Shown: in pieces, positions 1-8,732 of the stretch
Numbering within the stretch: the stretch's first letter is position 1
Layout of the letters: the number at the start of each line of letters is the position of its first letter
Assembly: GCF_024171995.1 (NCBI RefSeq)
Contig: NZ_JAMTCT010000008.1
Coordinates: 62,001 to 126,000, forward strand
Origin: Promicromonospora umidemergens
GTDB taxonomy: Bacteria; Actinomycetota; Actinomycetes; Actinomycetales; Cellulomonadaceae
Length of the DNA stretch: 64,000 nucleotides
Direction: 5' to 3'
The notes under the pieces: model-generated
Databases searched by the model: none
Told to the model about the DNA's origin: nothing
What the model saw: only the letters and a program-made list of their open reading frames with translations
Made by a program: the position numbers and the translations under genes

Positions 1-246
1 GAGCTCGCCACCGGCCACACCGGTCGACCCGGCAGGGTCGGGGCTCGTGTCCAGAGCGTCGCCGACGGCCAGCACGACCGGCGCAGCGGCGCGGTCGAAC
101 AGGGGGTAGGCACCGAAGACGGCGGCCAAGGCTACGGCCGTCGCGATGAGGCCGAATACGGTGAGACGCCGGCGCGGACGGCGGCCTGGTCGCCGGGCGG
201 AAACGCCGGCAGGTGCGGGGGGCTGGGCGAGCTCCTGTCGAGTCAT
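1..246 (-). CDS. Membrane-anchored protein, N-terminal fragment running off the window
   Basis: An open frame starts at ATG 244-246 and reads without a stop to base 1 (82 codons). It begins with a proline/arginine-rich cytoplasmic stretch, followed by one hydrophobic segment (about residues 29-50, LTVFGLIATAVALAAVFGAY), then an Ala/Gly/Asp-rich extracytoplasmic part. This fits a type II membrane protein or an uncleaved signal anchor. It lies 45 bases downstream of the histidine kinase gene in the same orientation, so it may be the third gene of that operon and a target of the two-component system. The functional domain is outside the window and I do not assign a function. Confidence 0.55.
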   Translation of the reverse strand, partial: MTRQELAQPPAPAGVSARRPGRRPRRRLTVFGLIATAVALAAVFGAYPLFDRAAAPVVLAVGDALDTSPDPAGSTGVAGGEL

Positions 247-291
247 GCTCCAAGCGAAGCGGAGCCGACGTTGCCCGAGCGTCTCCTGTTT

Positions 292-1398
292 TCAATATGC
301 CGACGATATGCCGACGTCCGGCACGATCGCGGCGGGCAGGCGCACCGTGATGCGTAGCCCGCCGGCGGGCCGGGGCGCCACGGCGAGGGTGCCGTCGTGC
401 GCCTGGACGATGCTCCGCACGATCGCCAGGCCGAGGCCCACACCCGAGTCGCTGTGGACGCGTTCGGTGCCCCGCTGGAACGGTTCGGTGAGCGTCGACA
501 CCAGCTGCGGGTCGAGGTGCGCGCCGGTGTTCTCGACGGTGAGCAGCACGCCGTCGGCGAAGGCTGCGGTGCTGACCCGCACGCTGCCGCCGTCGGTCAG
601 GTTGTGGACTATCGCGTTGTGGACCAGGTTCGTGGTCATCTGCAGCAGGAGCGCCTGCGACCCGATGGCCCGAGTGATGTCGCCGGACGTCTCGATGGTG
701 ATGCCGCGTCCTTCGGCGAGGGGGAGGAGCGTCTCGGTAGCTTCCTCCACGGCCAGGGACAGGTCGACGGGTTCGCGCATGAACGCCCGTTGGTCGCTGC
801 GGCTGAGCAGCAGCAGAGCCTCGGTGAGCTGGATCGCCCGGGAGTTGACGGCGTAGAGACGGTCGACGAGCTCGTCGGCGCCCCGTCCCGGATCGTTCCG
901 GGCGACGTCGAGCATGGTCTGCGAGATCGTCAGCGGGGTGCGCAGCTCGTGGGAGGCGTTGGCCGCGAAGCGCTGCTGCTCGGTGACCTGCGCCTCGAGC
1001 CTGGCCAGCATGGTGTCGAAGGCGTCGGCGAGCTCTCGGAACTCGTCGTTGCCACCCTCCAGCCCTACCCGGTGCGACAGCGATCCGGTCGCGGCCCTGC
1101 GGGTGGCCTCGGTGATGCGAGTCAGCGGGGCGAGCATCCGGCCGGCGAGAACCCAGCCACCCACCAGACCGAACACCAGCAGGAACACCATCGCGAGGGC
1201 CGCCTTCGGTGCGAAAGCGGCCTGGAGGTCGCTACGGTCGGGGACGAAGCCTCCGCGGCTGAACATGGCCTCGTCGGGTACGTACCGCAGCAGGAACAGC
1301 CACACGGTGGCGAGCAGCAAGGTGCCCGCGATCATGAGGAACCCCGCGTAGCTGAGGGTGAGCCTGAGGCGGACGCTCGGCCCCGGCGCTCTATCCAC
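292..1398 (-). CDS. Sensor histidine kinase (HAMP, HisKA, HATPase)
   Basis: About 368 residues. Two membrane helices near the N terminus flank a short extracellular loop. They are followed by a HAMP-like stretch, the phosphorylation box with the conserved His in ANASHELRTPLT, and a HATPase domain with N-box NLVHNAIVHN and G-box GVGLGLAIV. The frame remains open upstream, but that part lies inside the regulator gene; GTG at 1396-1398 (8-base overlap with the regulator) or GTG at 1411-1413 is the likely start. The closest resemblance is to the actinobacterial VanS/CseC-like kinases. The ligand cannot be read from the sequence, and no van resistance enzymes are in the window. Confidence 0.85.
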   Translation of the reverse strand: MDRAPGPSVRLRLTLSYAGFLMIAGTLLLATVWLFLLRYVPDEAMFSRGGFVPDRSDLQAAFAPKAALAMVFLLVFGLVGGWVLAGRMLAPLTRITEATRRAATGSLSHRVGLEGGNDEFRELADAFDTMLARLEAQVTEQQRFAANASHELRTPLTISQTMLDVARNDPGRGADELVDRLYAVNSRAIQLTEALLLLSRSDQRAFMREPVDLSLAVEEATETLLPLAEGRGITIETSGDITRAIGSQALLLQMTTNLVHNAIVHNLTDGGSVRVSTAAFADGVLLTVENTGAHLDPQLVSTLTEPFQRGTERVHSDSGVGLGLAIVRSIVQAHDGTLAVAPRPAGGLRITVRLPAAIVPDVGISSAY

Positions 1399-2086
1399 GG
1401 TCGTCGTCCCCACGGCCCGGATCTCCTGACGAGTCGATGCGATAGCCGACGCCGGCCACCGTCGCGATGAGCCACGGTTCGCCGAGCCGCTTGCGCAGGG
1501 CCGAGACCGTGATGCGCACGGCATTGGTGAAGGGGTCCGCGTTCTCGTCCCACGCCCGCTCCAGCAGCTCCTCCGCGCTGACGATGCCGCCCTCCGCTGC
1601 GACGAGCACCTCGAGCACGGCGAACTGCTTCCTGGTCAGCGCGACGTAGCGGCCGTCCCGGTAGACCTCTCGGCGGAAGGGGTCCAGCCGGAGCCCCGCG
1701 ATCTCGCTGACCGGGGGCCGGGCGCGCCCGCGCCTCCGGTCGAGGGCCCTCAGGCGCAGGACGAGCTCGCGGAGCTCGAACGGTTTGGTGAGGTAGTCGT
1801 CGGCGCCGAGCTCGAACCCGGAGGCCTTGTCGTCGATCCGGTCGGCGGCGGTCAGCATGAGGATCGGGATGCCGCTGCCGGAGGCGACGATGCGCCGGGC
1901 GACCTCGTCGCCGGACGGGCCGGGGATGTCGCGGTCGAGGACCGCGAGGTCGTAGGAGTTGATGCTCAGGAGCTCCAGGGCGGAGTCGCCGTCGCCGGCG
2001 ATGTCGGCGGCGATCGCCTCCAGCCGGAGACCGTCCCGGACGGCTTCGGCCAGGTAGGGCTCGTCCTCCACGATCAGCACACGCAT
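1391..2086 (-). CDS. OmpR/PhoB-family response regulator
   Basis: 231 residues. The receiver domain has the acidic pair in VEDEP, the phospho-acceptor Asp in DLAVLDRDIPG and the conserved Lys in YLTKPF. The C-terminal winged helix ends with NAVRITVSALRKRLG and the GVGYRI wing typical of OmpR regulators. It is co-transcribed with the overlapping downstream histidine kinase and is its obvious partner. It probably controls cell-envelope functions, given the membrane protein next in line and the ABC exporter upstream, but no operator was identified. Confidence 0.9.
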   Translation of the reverse strand: MRVLIVEDEPYLAEAVRDGLRLEAIAADIAGDGDSALELLSINSYDLAVLDRDIPGPSGDEVARRIVASGSGIPILMLTAADRIDDKASGFELGADDYLTKPFELRELVLRLRALDRRRGRARPPVSEIAGLRLDPFRREVYRDGRYVALTRKQFAVLEVLVAAEGGIVSAEELLERAWDENADPFTNAVRITVSALRKRLGEPWLIATVAGVGYRIDSSGDPGRGDDDRG

Positions 2087-2130
2087 ACGTGCAGCCTAGG
2101 TCGCAGGGCATATCGCCGATGTATCGGGAG

Positions 2131-3900
2131 CTATCCCGCCTGGGTCGCGTGCAGGGTCGCGTAGCGGCCGCCGTGGGCGACCAGGTAGTCGTGCGTGCCC
2201 TGCTCCACGATGCGGCCGTGCTCCAGCACGACGATGCGGTCGGCCTGCCGGATGGTGGAGAGCCGGTGCGCGACGACCAGCGTCGTGCGCCCCGTCATCA
2301 GGCGGCTGAGCGCCTCCTTCACCAGCGTCTCCGACTCGGTGTCCAGGGCGCTGGTGGCCTCGTCGAGCAGGAGGATGCGCGGGTCGCGCACCAGGGCGCG
2401 GGCGATGGCGATGCGCTGCCGCTGGCCGCCCGACAGCAGGGCACCGCGCTCGCCGACGACGGTGTCCCACCCCTGCGGCTGCGCGTCCACGAAGTCCAGC
2501 GCGTTGGCGTCCCGCAGGGCGGCGCGGACGACGTCGTCGGGCGCGTCCGGGAGCCCGTAGGTGACGTTGTCGCGGATGGTGCCCTCGAAGAGCACCGACT
2601 CCTGCGGCACCACCGAGACGTGGCGGCGCACGGTGCGCAGGTCGAGCTCCTGCGCGTCCGTGCCGTCGACCAGCACCCGGCCCGACGTCGGGCGGATGAA
2701 GCCGAGCACCAGGTTCAGCAGCGTCGACTTGCCCGACCCGGACGAGCCGACGAACGCGACCGTCTCGCCCGCGGGGACGGTGAGCGTCACGTCGTGCAGG
2801 GCATCGTCGTCGGAGCCGGGGTAGCGGTGGTGCACGTGGTCCAGCGTCAGCTCGCCCTCGACGACGTCGACCGTGCGGCGGCCCGCGTTCTCCTCGAGGT
2901 CGGGCTCCTCCAGCACCTCGGCGATCGAGCGCACAGACTCCATGCCGCGCGCCGTGACCGGGATGAGCATGAGCAGCTGGGTCAGGCCCTGGGTGAGCAG
3001 CGTGAAGTAGGCCGACAGCAGCACCACCTCGCCCGGCGTCACGGGTAGGAAGCCCGTGAGGGAGAAGATCGCGGCGAGCGCGAGGCACGTGACGCCGAGC
3101 AGCTGCATGGTCACCCAGGACAGCGACGCGACCCGGCCGTTGAGCATGTCGAGGTGCAGGCCCGCCCGGCGGACGCCGTCGGCTCCAGCGGCCAGGCGGG
3201 TGACCGCCGTCTGCTCCAGGCCGTGGGCGCGGGTGATCGGGATGAGCGAGGCCATCTCGCCCACGCGGGAGGCGAAACCCTCGACCTCACGGCGAAAGTG
3301 CTCGTTGCGGTCGCGGGAGCGCCGGGCCGTCGCCCAGCGCAGCCCGAGCGCGAGCGGCACGGCCAGCACGTAGACGGGCAGGAACTGGGGGACCTTGAGC
3401 GCCGTCATGGTCAGGGCGCCGGCGAGCACCATCAGCGACGAGAGCAGGGGGTGGGTGACCTGCTGGAGCATCACCTCGATGTTCTCGACGTCGCGCACCA
3501 CCTTGGACTGCACCACCGACGAGCTCGCCCTGGTGTGGTAGCCGATCGACAGGCTCTGCAGCCGTGCGGCGAGCGCGTTGCGCAGGCCGGCGCCGGTGTC
3601 GCGCACCACCGTCATGAAGTTGCGCGTGTAGACGAGGTGGTTGGGGAAGTTCTGCAGCAGCAGGGCGGCGGCCACGGCGAACCAGACGAGCACGTCGCGG
3701 ACCGGCCCGCCCGTCGCCACGATGTCGATGACGGCGGCCGTGACGACCGGCAGGAACCACATCGGGATCTCTTTGACCGTGAACGCGCCGATCGCCACCG
3801 ACATGCGGCCGGGTCGGCGGGCGAGCAGGCGCAGGATCGAGCGGGCGGGGCGCGAGCTGTCGATGCGGATCGGGGAGGTAAGCGCTTTCTCGGCGGCCAT
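2131..3900 (-). CDS. ABC-type exporter half-transporter (membrane domain fused to ATPase)
   Basis: About 589 residues from ATG 3898-3900 (another ATG at 3907-3909 is possible; neither has a strong ribosome binding site). The N-terminal half is a six-helix ABC exporter membrane domain. The C-terminal half carries Walker A GSSGSGKST, signature LLSGGQRQR, Walker B ILLLDEATSALD and the H-loop VVAHRLS. As a half-transporter it should work as a dimer. The substrate (peptide, lipid or drug) is not evident. It lies 44 bases upstream of the response regulator in the same orientation, so it may be co-transcribed with the two-component genes. Confidence 0.88.
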   Translation of the reverse strand: MAAEKALTSPIRIDSSRPARSILRLLARRPGRMSVAIGAFTVKEIPMWFLPVVTAAVIDIVATGGPVRDVLVWFAVAAALLLQNFPNHLVYTRNFMTVVRDTGAGLRNALAARLQSLSIGYHTRASSSVVQSKVVRDVENIEVMLQQVTHPLLSSLMVLAGALTMTALKVPQFLPVYVLAVPLALGLRWATARRSRDRNEHFRREVEGFASRVGEMASLIPITRAHGLEQTAVTRLAAGADGVRRAGLHLDMLNGRVASLSWVTMQLLGVTCLALAAIFSLTGFLPVTPGEVVLLSAYFTLLTQGLTQLLMLIPVTARGMESVRSIAEVLEEPDLEENAGRRTVDVVEGELTLDHVHHRYPGSDDDALHDVTLTVPAGETVAFVGSSGSGKSTLLNLVLGFIRPTSGRVLVDGTDAQELDLRTVRRHVSVVPQESVLFEGTIRDNVTYGLPDAPDDVVRAALRDANALDFVDAQPQGWDTVVGERGALLSGGQRQRIAIARALVRDPRILLLDEATSALDTESETLVKEALSRLMTGRTTLVVAHRLSTIRQADRIVVLEHGRIVEQGTHDYLVAHGGRYATLHATQAG

Positions 3901-4156
3901 GCCGCACATGCTATGCCGAGACAGAACTGACGGCAGGCCCTGCAAGCCAATGCTGCTCCCGTACGTAGGCGCCCGGTGTGACTCAGATGGGAAGCGCGTC
4001 CAGACGCCAACGAGGGTTGGTGGTGAGCCAGTGCTGCCGCCGACGGACATCGCCTGGTCCACTTACCGAACTACGTACGACTTCGGTGCAGCAGTATGAT
4101 CCGGTAGTGCGACGAAGGACGACCTGCGGCCCAATCCGAACCGACCGGAGAAGTTA

Positions 4157-5554
4157 ATGCTAACGCACCTAGAAGTCGATGGGTTCAAGAACCTACTTGA
4201 CTTCTCCGTGGATTTCGGCCCCTTTACCTGTATTGCAGGGCCAAATGCCATCGGCAAATCGAACGTGTTCGATGCTATCCAATTTTTATCGTCAATGGCG
4301 GACAAAACTTTCGTCGAGGCCGCTTCGGAACTCAGGACGCCGGGTACGCCGGCAGCCGACCTTGCCAGCCTATTCTGGGCGGGTGCTAATGAGGGTGCCC
4401 GCATGCGGTTCGGCGCAGAATTCATTGTCGACAGGCATGTGCAAGACGATTTCGGGCGAGACGCGAACCCTACAGCGACGTTTCTCCGGTACGACCTCGA
4501 GCTCCAGTATGTCGCTGCGGCAGACGGTATTGGGGTTGGCGGTGACCGCATGCGGCTAATCCGGGAAGAGTTAGGGTATATCACCCTCGGTGACGCTGCG
4601 AAGAAAATCCCATGGGAGCATAGCAAGCAGGCCTTTCGCGATGCAGTCTTAATGAACCGTCGGCGAGGCAGTGCGTACATCTCGACAACCGAAGACGAAG
4701 GCGTGCGGATAATCAACGTTCACCAGGATGGTGGTAGCCGCGGACAAACGCGGAAATCTCCCGCTGCGCGGGCCCCCCGTACTGTAATGAGCACAACGAC
4801 GACTAGTGACGACCCCACGGTGCTCGCTGCTCGACGGGAGATGCAAGGTTGGCGCAACCTCGCGCTTGAGCCCTCGGCGCTTCGGCGACCTGACAATGTC
4901 ACAGACCCCGACGTGATGACCGAAAATGGCGAGCACATGCCGGCGGCACTCCGTCGTATTGCAGCGAGGAGAGGGCCGGACGCGCTGGCGGCGGTGACTG
5001 CGAGTGCTGCTGCTCTGACCGACGTGCGCAGTGTTGATGTAGATATCGATCCGCAAAGGCAGACGCTCACCCTTAGGGCTTCGATCCGTTCAGGGCCGGA
5101 TCTCCCGGCCCGAAGCTTGTCGGACGGAACCCTGCGCTTCTTGGCGTTGTCCATTATGGCGAACGACCCAGATTATACAGGTCTGATTTGCATGGAAGAG
5201 CCCGAAAATGGGATACATCCAGCCAGGATTGAGGTTATGGCGGATCTGGTGCGCGGTATTGCGGTCGACCCGGATGAGGCTCCGGGAGACGACAATCCTA
5301 TGCGCCAGGTCGTTGTCAATACTCACTCGCCTCGCTACGTGGAGGCGCAGCACGCTGCTGATCTGCTATTTGCTGAAAACGCGACTGTTATGCGCGACGG
5401 GCGGAGAGCAGCAACCCTTCGATTGCTTCCGTTGCGTGGAACCTGGAGAGACTCGAAGAATCAAGCAGCGCTGACGCAGAAGGATATTCAGGTCTTCCTG
5501 GAATCCGACGAGGAAACGCAACTCAGGTTGGACCTCGGATTGGTTGAACAGTGA
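4157..5554 (+). CDS. AAA family ATPase (OLD/RecF-like), first gene of an ATPase-TOPRIM pair
   Basis: 465 residues. Walker A is GPNAIGKSN (about residues 28-36), the ABC-type signature is LSDGTLRFLAL (about 319-330), Walker B is ICMEEPENGIHP (about 343-356) and the switch His is in NTHSPRYVE. This is the AAA_21/AAA_15 (OLD-type) architecture found in anti-phage ATPases. The next gene starts inside its stop codon (GTGA overlap), so the two are translationally coupled and their products probably interact. Base composition is clearly lower in GC than the flanks, suggesting horizontal transfer. By layout it resembles PARIS AriA or RloA; the exact system is not established. Confidence 0.85.
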   Translation: MLTHLEVDGFKNLLDFSVDFGPFTCIAGPNAIGKSNVFDAIQFLSSMADKTFVEAASELRTPGTPAADLASLFWAGANEGARMRFGAEFIVDRHVQDDFGRDANPTATFLRYDLELQYVAAADGIGVGGDRMRLIREELGYITLGDAAKKIPWEHSKQAFRDAVLMNRRRGSAYISTTEDEGVRIINVHQDGGSRGQTRKSPAARAPRTVMSTTTTSDDPTVLAARREMQGWRNLALEPSALRRPDNVTDPDVMTENGEHMPAALRRIAARRGPDALAAVTASAAALTDVRSVDVDIDPQRQTLTLRASIRSGPDLPARSLSDGTLRFLALSIMANDPDYTGLICMEEPENGIHPARIEVMADLVRGIAVDPDEAPGDDNPMRQVVVNTHSPRYVEAQHAADLLFAENATVMRDGRRAATLRLLPLRGTWRDSKNQAALTQKDIQVFLESDEETQLRLDLGLVEQ

Positions 5555-6180
5555 GTGTCAGCCTGACCTTCTTCTTCCTGTGTGAAGGTACTTCAGACGA
5601 AGCGCTCGTCGAGCACCTGGAGACACTAATATTGCGCGAGGGTGTTAGTGAGGCATTAGGGATTCCGCGCTCCGGGAGTGCGCCGGTGTTGGAGAAGCTG
5701 AAGGCTCTTCGTGATGAGGACAACACTTTCGACTTTGTCCTGGTGCATCGCGATGCGGACGGACGGGATCCGAGTCCGAGGATTGCTGAGATCCAATCAG
5801 CGCTGAAGGAGAGCGGCCTGCCGGGTTGCCCGGTTGTGCCGGTGCAGATGACCGAAGCGTGGTTGCTTGTAGACGAGCAGGCTATTCGGGACGCTGTCGG
5901 ACGTCCGTCGGGTAGGGAGCCGATGTCTCTGCCGAATCTGAATGGGATCGAACGCACGCACGACCCAAAGGCAGTTCTGAAGGCAGCACTATTGGCGGCG
6001 ACTGGCACTTCGGGGCGTAAGCACCGCCGCGCGGTGACTCAGTGGTCGACGAACCGGCGAATTCTTTTGCAGCGGCTTGACGTCGACGGGCCGGTCCGAC
6101 AGCTTGAGTCGTGGCAGCGCCTGGAGCAGGACCTTTCGGTCGCAGTACGGGAACTGATGGCTGGCCAGACCAGTCCCTAG
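5551..6180 (+). CDS. TOPRIM-like putative effector partner of the ATPase
   Basis: 209 residues from a GTG overlapping the ATPase stop by four bases. The N terminus, strand FFFLCEG followed by TSD, matches the first TOPRIM acidic motif (Glu12 in EGxxD). The second motif is VLVHRDADG (Asp68, Asp70), the DxD expected for metal binding. This arrangement is seen in DUF4276, DUF4435 (AriB) and RloB proteins that serve as nuclease effectors beside OLD-type ATPases. Nuclease activity is inferred. The gene is GC-poorer than the chromosome, like its partner, and is followed by 138 bases with no feature I recognise. Confidence 0.7.
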   Translation: MSVSLTFFFLCEGTSDEALVEHLETLILREGVSEALGIPRSGSAPVLEKLKALRDEDNTFDFVLVHRDADGRDPSPRIAEIQSALKESGLPGCPVVPVQMTEAWLLVDEQAIRDAVGRPSGREPMSLPNLNGIERTHDPKAVLKAALLAATGTSGRKHRRAVTQWSTNRRILLQRLDVDGPVRQLESWQRLEQDLSVAVRELMAGQTSP

Positions 6181-6318
6181 TTTCGTGGGCCTCTGCGTGG
6201 CGATGTAAGTTGCTCGGTTGGACTCGAACTGCGCTGCCGGCGGCTGTCAGGACGTCGAGCCGACGGCGGCCGGTCACCTGCGGGCACAGGTGGGCCGGTC
6301 CGCCGGGCACGGGAGTGC

Positions 6319-8649
6319 CTATCGGTTCATGAGCCGGTACTGGTGGGCCACCTCCCGCGACGTCGCCGCCTTGTCGAACAGCTGGAGGGTGTCCATGCTG
6401 CAGCTGCACGGGTTCGCCTCCCGCGTGTCCTGCGGGAAGCTGCCGCCGATCTTGATCCCGCGCGGCGTCGTCCCGGAGGCACCGGAACCGTCGACCTGCC
6501 ACGGGTCGCCGTCCTTCGTGTAGAAGCCGGGCACCCGCTCACCGTCGCGGTACAGCGCCATCCGGCCGGTGGTGTAGTCGAACGTGGCGGCCAGGTGCAC
6601 CCACTCGTCCCGGGGCAGCAGGGTGCGCCAGTCCTCGTGCGCGGCGAAGGTCTGCGACTCGCCGCCGTCGACCCGTCGGCCGAGCGCGACGAGCCGCAGC
6701 TCGCCGTCCACCTCGATGATCTCCAGGAGCGCGCGCACGCCGTGCCCGTCGGAGTCGCCGCTGAGCACGCCCGCCAGGCCGATGGCGTTGTAGAGGTCGT
6801 CCGGGTCGGCGCTGTTGGTGTTCGGGCTCGGGTTCTGGCCGGTCATCTTGACCCAGCCCATCACCGTGATCCCGTCCACCCCGCTGAGCGCGGACAGGGT
6901 GTCGACCCCGTCGGCGTCGTACACGCCCGCCTTCCAGTCGTCGTTGCCGACGGCCGACTGGTCCACCTGCCCCAGCTGGACGGAGTTGTTGCTGCCCGGG
7001 TGGGCGCCGTCGGCGACGCGCATGTCCTCCCCGCCGTTGACCAGGTCCAGGTACGTGCGGGACGCGCCGCGGTCGATCTCGACGGCCCCGTCCTGCTGGA
7101 ACGGGTGCTCGAAGTCGTACAGGCTCACCTGGTTCGGCTCCAGCGAGCGGGTGACGTCCCGCGGCACCGGCGCGCTGATCGTGTCGACCACCTTCCAGAT
7201 CTTCCCGTTCGCCTTGGCGATCAGGTAGAGGTCGCCCGAACGGTCGCGGCCCATCCGCAGGTCGGCCCGCTCGTCGCCGGTGAGGTCGGGCATCCGCTTG
7301 CGGGTGCCGTCGGTGTCGTAGAGCGCGAGCTCGTACATCTGCGCCTCCGGTCCGCCGCGCCGCATCTGCGACTCCCTGGCGAAGAACACCCGTCCTTCGA
7401 CCAGGTCGGTGAACAGGTACTTGCCGTCAAGGGCCGGCAGGTCGTGCCCGCGGTAGACGAACCCGCCGCTGATCGCGTAGCCGCTGTCCGACGTGCACGG
7501 CCAGCCGGGCGGCGGGTCGTGGTCGTACGCGACGACCGGGTAGGTGAAGCCGAGCTCGGCGTCGTTCTCCGGGAGCGGGTAGAGGTTGCAGCGGTCGGCC
7601 GAGTCGAAGACGTACTTGCCCTCGCGGTCGCCCCAGCCGAAGTTGTCGCCGGCCTGCACGTCGTAGACGGCCTCGATGGCGTGCTCGCCGATGTGGCCGA
7701 GGAACATGCGCGTGTCGCCGCGCCGGCCCTGCTTGTCCCAGCTGAACCGGTGCGGGTCGCGCATGCCGACGGCGTAGATCTCGCCCAGCGCACCGGGCGT
7801 CCCGACGAACGGGTTCGACGGCGGGATCCCGTAGGTTCCGCCCGGCCCGTCGCTCCCGGCCGGGTCGATGCGCAGGATCTTGCCCGCCGGCGTCCCCATG
7901 TCCTGCGGGATGCCGGTCCCGACACCCCGCCCGCCGTCGCCGACGGCGAGGTAGAGCAGGCCGTAGTCCTCGGCGCCGGGCCGTGCCGTCGGGTTGAAGT
8001 CGATCTGCTGGATCGCGTGGATCTGGCCGGCGAAGCCCAGGCGCAGCACCTCACGGCTCGTCCCGGAGAAGACGTCGGCGGCCGGGTCGTCCGCCACCCA
8101 CTCGGTCACCACGGAGTGCAGGAACGTCGGGTTCTGCGGCGGGTACGTCGTGGGGTCCTGCGGTGGTCCCGCGTTGCCGGGACGCTCCGTGTGCACCGTG
8201 TAGAAGGTGCCGTTGTCCTCGAAGTCCGGGTGGAACGTCGCGTACCCGAACCCGCTGCCCATGCCGCGCCCCGAGAAGAACTCCGGGGCGAACTCGGCGG
8301 CCACGTCCAGGTAGACCTGCGGTTCGCCGTCCTCGACGAGGTAGAGCGGGCCGTTCAGGTCCGGCACGTACGTGCGGCCCGACCCGTCCGGTAGCTCACC
8401 GAGCCCGTTGATGCGCGCGTGCCGCATCAGCCGACGGTCGGTGGGCGCCGGGATCGGCTCCGTCTTGGGGAACTGGGCGTACTCCTCCAGGACGAGGCCC
8501 AGCGTGGACTGGAGCTCTTCCGGAGCGGGGTCGGCGATCGGGCCGGGATCGGCCGTCGCGGTCGTCAGCGTCGTCGTCGTCAACGGGACCAGTGCGGCCG
8601 CGGTGATCGCCACCGCGGCGACCACCGATCGCCATCGTCGCTTGCTCAT
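6319..8649 (-). CDS. Secreted glucose/sorbosone dehydrogenase-like beta-propeller with LamG-type C terminus
   Basis: 776 residues with a Sec-type signal peptide (basic start, hydrophobic stretch, Ala-rich end near residue 32). The central part (about 60-470) is a beta-propeller of the PQQ-dependent glucose/sorbosone dehydrogenase (GSDH) type, with LYLAVGDGG, AGKILRIDP and GMRDPHRFSWD. After a linker the last 220 residues resemble a concanavalin/LamG lectin domain (WVHLAATFDYTTGRMALYRDG). This suggests an extracellular oxidoreductase or sugar-binding protein attached to a carbohydrate module. A ribosome binding site (AGGAGG) precedes ATG 8649. It is the last gene of the LacI-linked minus-strand set. 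PQQ use is uncertain. Confidence 0.82.
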   Translation of the reverse strand: MSKRRWRSVVAAVAITAAALVPLTTTTLTTATADPGPIADPAPEELQSTLGLVLEEYAQFPKTEPIPAPTDRRLMRHARINGLGELPDGSGRTYVPDLNGPLYLVEDGEPQVYLDVAAEFAPEFFSGRGMGSGFGYATFHPDFEDNGTFYTVHTERPGNAGPPQDPTTYPPQNPTFLHSVVTEWVADDPAADVFSGTSREVLRLGFAGQIHAIQQIDFNPTARPGAEDYGLLYLAVGDGGRGVGTGIPQDMGTPAGKILRIDPAGSDGPGGTYGIPPSNPFVGTPGALGEIYAVGMRDPHRFSWDKQGRRGDTRMFLGHIGEHAIEAVYDVQAGDNFGWGDREGKYVFDSADRCNLYPLPENDAELGFTYPVVAYDHDPPPGWPCTSDSGYAISGGFVYRGHDLPALDGKYLFTDLVEGRVFFARESQMRRGGPEAQMYELALYDTDGTRKRMPDLTGDERADLRMGRDRSGDLYLIAKANGKIWKVVDTISAPVPRDVTRSLEPNQVSLYDFEHPFQQDGAVEIDRGASRTYLDLVNGGEDMRVADGAHPGSNNSVQLGQVDQSAVGNDDWKAGVYDADGVDTLSALSGVDGITVMGWVKMTGQNPSPNTNSADPDDLYNAIGLAGVLSGDSDGHGVRALLEIIEVDGELRLVALGRRVDGGESQTFAAHEDWRTLLPRDEWVHLAATFDYTTGRMALYRDGERVPGFYTKDGDPWQVDGSGASGTTPRGIKIGGSFPQDTREANPCSCSMDTLQLFDKAATSREVAHQYRLMNR

Positions 8650-8732
8650 GGTGCCTCCTGAATGTCGTCGTCGTCATTGCGGAGTGCTGTTGTCGCTGGT
8701 CGAACCGTCTCGGTGGTCGACAACGTCGAGAC

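Noticed and set aside
1399-1524. Upstream extension of the histidine kinase frame
   Set aside because: It would overlap the response regulator by 130 bases and gives an Arg/Ser-rich stretch without family similarity; GTG starts near 1398-1413 fit better.
292-2086. Naming the two-component system VanRS
   Set aside because: There is motif-level resemblance only; no vanH, vanA or vanX genes are in the window and the family is broad.
6343-8394. Long plus-strand frame (683 codons) antisense to the dehydrogenase-like gene
   Set aside because: It is a high-GC shadow: Val/Arg/Asp-rich composition, no domains, and the minus-strand frame has a signal peptide, motifs and a ribosome binding site.
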